DNA from: Profundibacter sp033851955
GTDB lineage: Bacteria; Pseudomonadota; Alphaproteobacteria; Rhodobacterales; Rhodobacteraceae
Direction of reading: 5' to 3'
DNA length: 64,000 nucleotides
Assembly: GCA_033851955.1 (NCBI GenBank)
Contig: JAWSVK010000001.1
Coordinates: 1 to 64,000 of the forward strand
Shown here piece by piece: positions 61,036 to 64,000 of the stretch. The position numbers were made by a program, and so were the translations under genes. The notes beneath the pieces were generated by a model. The model saw only the letters and a list, made by a program, of their open reading frames with translations. It ran no database searches and was not told the DNA's origin. How positions within the stretch are numbered: position 1 is the first letter of the stretch; each line of letters begins with the position of its first letter.

Positions 61036-61947
61036 ATGTCATTTCGCCCCGTGTTGTCAAAAACCAAAGCCGTTCCCACCATGGAGGGCGCGGGCGTCAA
61101 GCTGCATCGCGCGTTCGGGTTTAACAATCCGGAAATGTTTGATCCCTACCTGTTGTTTGACGATTTTCGCAACGAAAGCCCCGAGGATTACGCCAAGGGT
61201 TTCCCGTGGCATCCGCATCGCGGCATTGAAACGATCACCTATGTTTTGACTGGCAATGTGACCCACAAAGATAGCCTTGGGAACACTGGCACCTTGGGGG
61301 CAGGTGCGGTTCAATGGATGACGGCGGGCTCTGGCATCATGCATCAAGAAATGCCGCAAGGGAACGCGCAAGGCCAGATGCACGGGTTCCAACTCTGGGC
61401 GAACCTACCTGCTGACCTGAAGATGACTTCGCCACGTTATCAAGATATCGCGGGTCAGGAACTGCCCGAAATTATTGATGACGACGGCACCCAAGTGCGC
61501 ATCATTATTGGCGAATTTTGGGGTAAACGCAGCCCTGTGGATGGTATTGCTTCGGACCCGCAGTATCTGGACATATTCGTGCCAGCAGGGGTTCGCAAAT
61601 CCTTTAAGGTCGACACCTACCGTCATGCTTTTGCGTATATTTTTGATGGGGCGGGGCAATTTGTTGATGCCGCGATTCCAAAAGGTGTGTTGACCGAAAA
61701 AGAGGTCATGGGCGAGGAGGTGAACATCCGCGACATGTCGGGGGATCGCACGTTGATCCAGTTTGGCACGGGCGACGAGGTTACGGTGCAGGCTGGCCCT
61801 GACGGCATTCGGTTTTTGCTGATCTCGGGGGCGCCATTGAACGAACCAATCGCGTGGCACGGGCCGATTGTGATGAACACCCGCGAAGAGCTAAAACAAG
61901 CGGTGCATGAATTGAACAACGGCACCTTTATCAAACCAGCACATTAG
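61036..61947 (+). CDS. Pirin-family protein
   Basis: This 303-residue double-cupin protein from ATG 61036 (MSFRPVLSKTKAVPTMEGAG) has the pirin metal site FPWHPHRGIETITYVLTG and TAGSGIMHQEMPQ in the N-terminal cupin, with the C-terminal cupin from about 170. Some pirins are quercetin dioxygenases and others regulate metabolism. No hint of the substrate is seen. It precedes the glutathione transferase gene by nine bases, so the two form an operon. Confidence 0.9.
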   Translation: MSFRPVLSKTKAVPTMEGAGVKLHRAFGFNNPEMFDPYLLFDDFRNESPEDYAKGFPWHPHRGIETITYVLTGNVTHKDSLGNTGTLGAGAVQWMTAGSGIMHQEMPQGNAQGQMHGFQLWANLPADLKMTSPRYQDIAGQELPEIIDDDGTQVRIIIGEFWGKRSPVDGIASDPQYLDIFVPAGVRKSFKVDTYRHAFAYIFDGAGQFVDAAIPKGVLTEKEVMGEEVNIRDMSGDRTLIQFGTGDEVTVQAGPDGIRFLLISGAPLNEPIAWHGPIVMNTREELKQAVHELNNGTFIKPAH

Positions 61948-61956
61948 GAGTGGATC

Positions 61957-62931
61957 ATGGGATTACTGCAGGACGGGAAATGGGTCGATCAATGGTATGA
62001 CACCAAATCAACCGGCGGGCACTTCAAGCGCAAAGCCTCGTCGTTTCGCAATTGGATCACGACAGATGGTGCGGCTGGTCCCAGCGGTGTGGCGGGCTTT
62101 AAGGCTGAACAGGATCGCTACCATCTTTACATCTCGCATGCCTGTCCTTGGGCACATCGCACCATGATCTTTCGCGCCCTAAAAGGGCTGGAGGATATGA
62201 TCCCAGTGTCGGTGGTCAATTGGTACATGCGCAACGACGGTTGGACCTTTCATGACGCAAGCGGCGTGATTGCGGACCCGATCAATGGCGCTGAATTCAT
62301 GCACCAGATTTATACCGCAGCAGACCCGACCTATAGTGGTCGAGTGACGGTGCCAGTGCTTTGGGACAAAAAACAAGGCACCATCGTTAGCAATGAATCC
62401 TCGGAAATCATCCGCATGTTCAACACTGAGTTTGACGGAGTCGGGGCCTTGGCCGGAGATTTCTACCCGCAAGCGCTGCGCGGCGAGATTGATGCCATCA
62501 ACACCCGCATATATGACACGCTGAACAATGGCGTTTATAAGTCCGGCTTTGCCTCGACGCAGGCCGCCTACGAAGAGGCCGTGGTGCCGCTGTTCCAGAC
62601 TTTGGATTGGCTAGAGGGCCTATTGGCGTCAAACCGCTACCTGACAGGGGATACGTTGACCGAAGCTGATTGGCGGTTGTTCACGACCTTGGTGCGGTTT
62701 GATCCGGTCTATGTCGGGCATTTCAAATGCAACCTGAAACGCATTGCGGATTATCCGAACCTGTCGAATTACCTGCGTGAGCTGTATCAACATAAGGGCG
62801 TCGCACAGACCGTGCACATGGACCACATCAAGCATCACTACTACGCCAGCCATGATACCGTGAACCCGTCAGGCGTGGTGCCACTTGGTCCCGAAATGGA
62901 TCTGGATGCGCCGCATAATCGGGCGAGTTAA
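61957..62931 (+). CDS. Glutathionyl-hydroquinone reductase (omega-like GST)
   Basis: The protein of 324 residues belongs to the Xi/omega group of glutathione transferases. The catalytic cysteine is Cys63 in SHACPWAHRTMIFRALKGL, followed by GRVTVPVLWDKKQGTIVSNESSEIIRMFNTEF and the C-terminal helical domain (LTEADWRLFTTLVRFDPVYVGHFKCN). Such enzymes reduce glutathionyl-hydroquinones with glutathione. It is cotranscribed with the pirin, whose relatives act on aromatic compounds, which fits a shared quinone or aromatic role. Confidence 0.93.
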   Translation: MGLLQDGKWVDQWYDTKSTGGHFKRKASSFRNWITTDGAAGPSGVAGFKAEQDRYHLYISHACPWAHRTMIFRALKGLEDMIPVSVVNWYMRNDGWTFHDASGVIADPINGAEFMHQIYTAADPTYSGRVTVPVLWDKKQGTIVSNESSEIIRMFNTEFDGVGALAGDFYPQALRGEIDAINTRIYDTLNNGVYKSGFASTQAAYEEAVVPLFQTLDWLEGLLASNRYLTGDTLTEADWRLFTTLVRFDPVYVGHFKCNLKRIADYPNLSNYLRELYQHKGVAQTVHMDHIKHHYYASHDTVNPSGVVPLGPEMDLDAPHNRAS

Positions 62932-63104
62932 TCGGATAGGGCCAGCTTTAACCCCAAGTCTCCAAAGGCTCCGGCAAAGGCTCGTTTTCCCCACGTCACC
63001 ACGGCGGGGCGTGAGATCACGTAGTCTCGCGTCCCGCCGCCATCGTACCGTAGCTGACGAACACGATTAAAGTCAGCTTTGAGCCCAAACTTACCATTTT
63101 AATT

Positions 63105-63428
63105 CTATGCAAAAGGCACGAACGGCATCCGCTGACGGTGAGCTGCCAGTGAAACCAGCTCATCAACGATACTTAGGAAATGAGGCGCTTTATTATGGGC
63201 CTCCCATCCAGCTTCATCGACATAGAGTTCGTAGATAAAGAATGACAATGGGTCGTCTGGTGAACGGTATGGCACGAAGAACTTTACCCCCTCCTCTGCC
63301 ATTGTTGGTCCGACCAGCCCTTGCAAAATTTCTGCAACGGCATCGCCTTTACCCTCCTTGGCTACGATATTAATGGCAACGGCAAACCCGGTATTCAGGT
63401 TTGTTGCGGCGGGGTCAGTATAGGACAT
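63105..63428 (-). CDS. Putative quinol monooxygenase (ABM domain)
   Basis: This 107-residue protein is a single antibiotic-biosynthesis-monooxygenase domain: GFAVAINIVAKEGKGDAVAEILQGLVGPTMAEEG, then KFFVPYRSPDDPLSFFIYELYVDEAGWEAHNKAPHF. The Trp-His region WEAHNKAPHF is typical of YgiN-like quinol monooxygenases. Its start overlaps the region just downstream of a LysE-type exporter gene, six bases after that gene's stop, so the two are likely an operon. Confidence 0.82.
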   Translation of the reverse strand: MSYTDPAATNLNTGFAVAINIVAKEGKGDAVAEILQGLVGPTMAEEGVKFFVPYRSPDDPLSFFIYELYVDEAGWEAHNKAPHFLSIVDELVSLAAHRQRMPFVPFA

Positions 63429-63434
63429 CGTAGC

Positions 63435-64000
63435 TTAACTCCGACTGGTCAGCAGGCGTAAGCCTGCGAACGCAAAAAAGGCTCCGAGGACACCTTGGAT
63501 TATGCGACGTGATTTGCTGTATAGCCGCACCATCGCAGGGGTTGAGAATGCTAAAGCGTAGAGGATGTGAACAGCAATCGACATGATGAAGGTTCCGATG
63601 ACGATCAAAGCGCCGACCCAAAGCGGTGCGCCATCCTGTAAGCCCAAGGAAATGATAGCTATCCATGCCAATGCGGCTTTCGGGTTGGTCATTTGAATAA
63701 TGTATCCGCGCTTAAAATACCCAAACGGTGTGCGGCGACCTCCTGCCAGTTCGGTTGCCTCAATATCATGTGAAGAAGCAGCAGATTTGAACGATTTATA
63801 AGCGAGCCACAATAGATACGCGCCGCCGAAAATTTTGATTAGCAAGAGCGCCGACGCGTAGGTTGCCAATAACGCAGACAATCCAGAGACTGTCAGAAGT
63901 GCCCATGTGAATGATCCGCACGCCACGCCCAGTGCAAGAGAAATACCCGAGCCTCGGCCCACCCCCATTGAGGTTCCGATCACCGCAAGAATATTGGGGC
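63435..64000 (-). CDS. LysE/RhtB-family exporter, partial (cut by window edge)
   Basis: The frame runs from the right edge of the window to a stop at 63435. The first visible residues PNILAVIGTSMGVGRGSG follow the family's GPN-type N-terminal signature, and the protein continues with helix SALLLIKIFGGAYLLWLAYKSFKSA and the loop IIQMTNPKAALAWIAIISLG, both conserved in LysE/RhtB amino-acid and homoserine lactone exporters. About 188 residues are visible of the usual 205. It is the first gene of a probable operon with the quinol monooxygenase-like gene. Confidence 0.9.
   Translation of the reverse strand, partial: PNILAVIGTSMGVGRGSGISLALGVACGSFTWALLTVSGLSALLATYASALLLIKIFGGAYLLWLAYKSFKSAASSHDIEATELAGGRRTPFGYFKRGYIIQMTNPKAALAWIAIISLGLQDGAPLWVGALIVIGTFIMSIAVHILYALAFSTPAMVRLYSKSRRIIQGVLGAFFAFAGLRLLTSRS

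Noticed and set aside
1..64000. CRISPR array, prophage, toxin-antitoxin or restriction system
   Set aside because: I looked for regular spaced repeats, phage structural genes, integrases, methylase-nuclease pairs and small gene pairs; none could be supported.

Overview
The window is a 64 kb piece of an alphaproteobacterial chromosome, most likely from the Roseobacter group of the Rhodobacterales. The evidence is the gene content: dusB-ntrB-ntrC-ntrY-ntrX-trkA-trkH-hfq-hflX in one run, a fused ispDF, a ChpT-type phosphotransferase, an olsB-olsA ornithine lipid pair, small family-specific proteins (DUF6477/DUF6456, DUF3553, DUF1127), and an L21 protein with a C-terminal helix-hairpin-helix domain. 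Genes are dense, on both strands, and often overlap by 1 to 4 bases. Most of the window is ordinary core chromosome. I saw no prophage, CRISPR array, plasmid origin or obvious defence island.

Left part (1-11.5 kb): the edge of an IS3-type element, tRNA-Ser(CGA), two small envelope proteins, then rplU-rpmA, a GNAT enzyme, obgE-proB-proA (GTPase plus proline synthesis), chpT, olsB-olsA, a ThiE-like protein and trmJ. The next part (11.5-15.9 kb) is the most accessory-looking. It has a Kbp-like BON/LysM protein, an orphan secreted protein, a TetR regulator facing an AhpD-like gene across two palindromic operators, a decayed second copy of the kbp 3' end with its terminator, and a methyltransferase gene broken by an in-frame amber codon.

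Middle (16-34.5 kb): ctaA, an M32 carboxypeptidase and an MFS transporter; enoyl-CoA hydratase facing a thioesterase; a DUF1127 protein facing a MocR-type regulator; rplM-rpsI; a minus-strand series of a P-loop protein, metAA, ppk2 and tetR; an EamA exporter with a monooxygenase; guaA facing an MttB-type methyltransferase; and the DUF6477/DUF6456 pair. At 34.5-38.4 kb lies a peroxide-linked group: catalase, oxyR, a Prx5-type peroxiredoxin and an aquaporin. It is followed by lipA and a NitT/TauT-type ABC transporter.

Right part (42-64 kb): a membrane protein with a ClpP-like serine protease fold, an AT-rich outer membrane protein, hpt, a Coq10/RatA-type protein, an ammonium transporter and ispDF-pgpA-cinA. 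Then comes the large nitrogen and potassium control cluster dusB to hflX, in which NtrC and NtrX both lack the sigma-54 contact loop GAFTGA. The window ends with a pirin, a glutathionyl-hydroquinone reductase, a small monooxygenase and a LysE-type exporter cut by the edge. Non-coding structure worth attention includes two tandem perfect palindromes before dusB, a dispersed ATTTTTGTTC-N3-AAATATCC element, and repeated GC-rich hairpins after proA.
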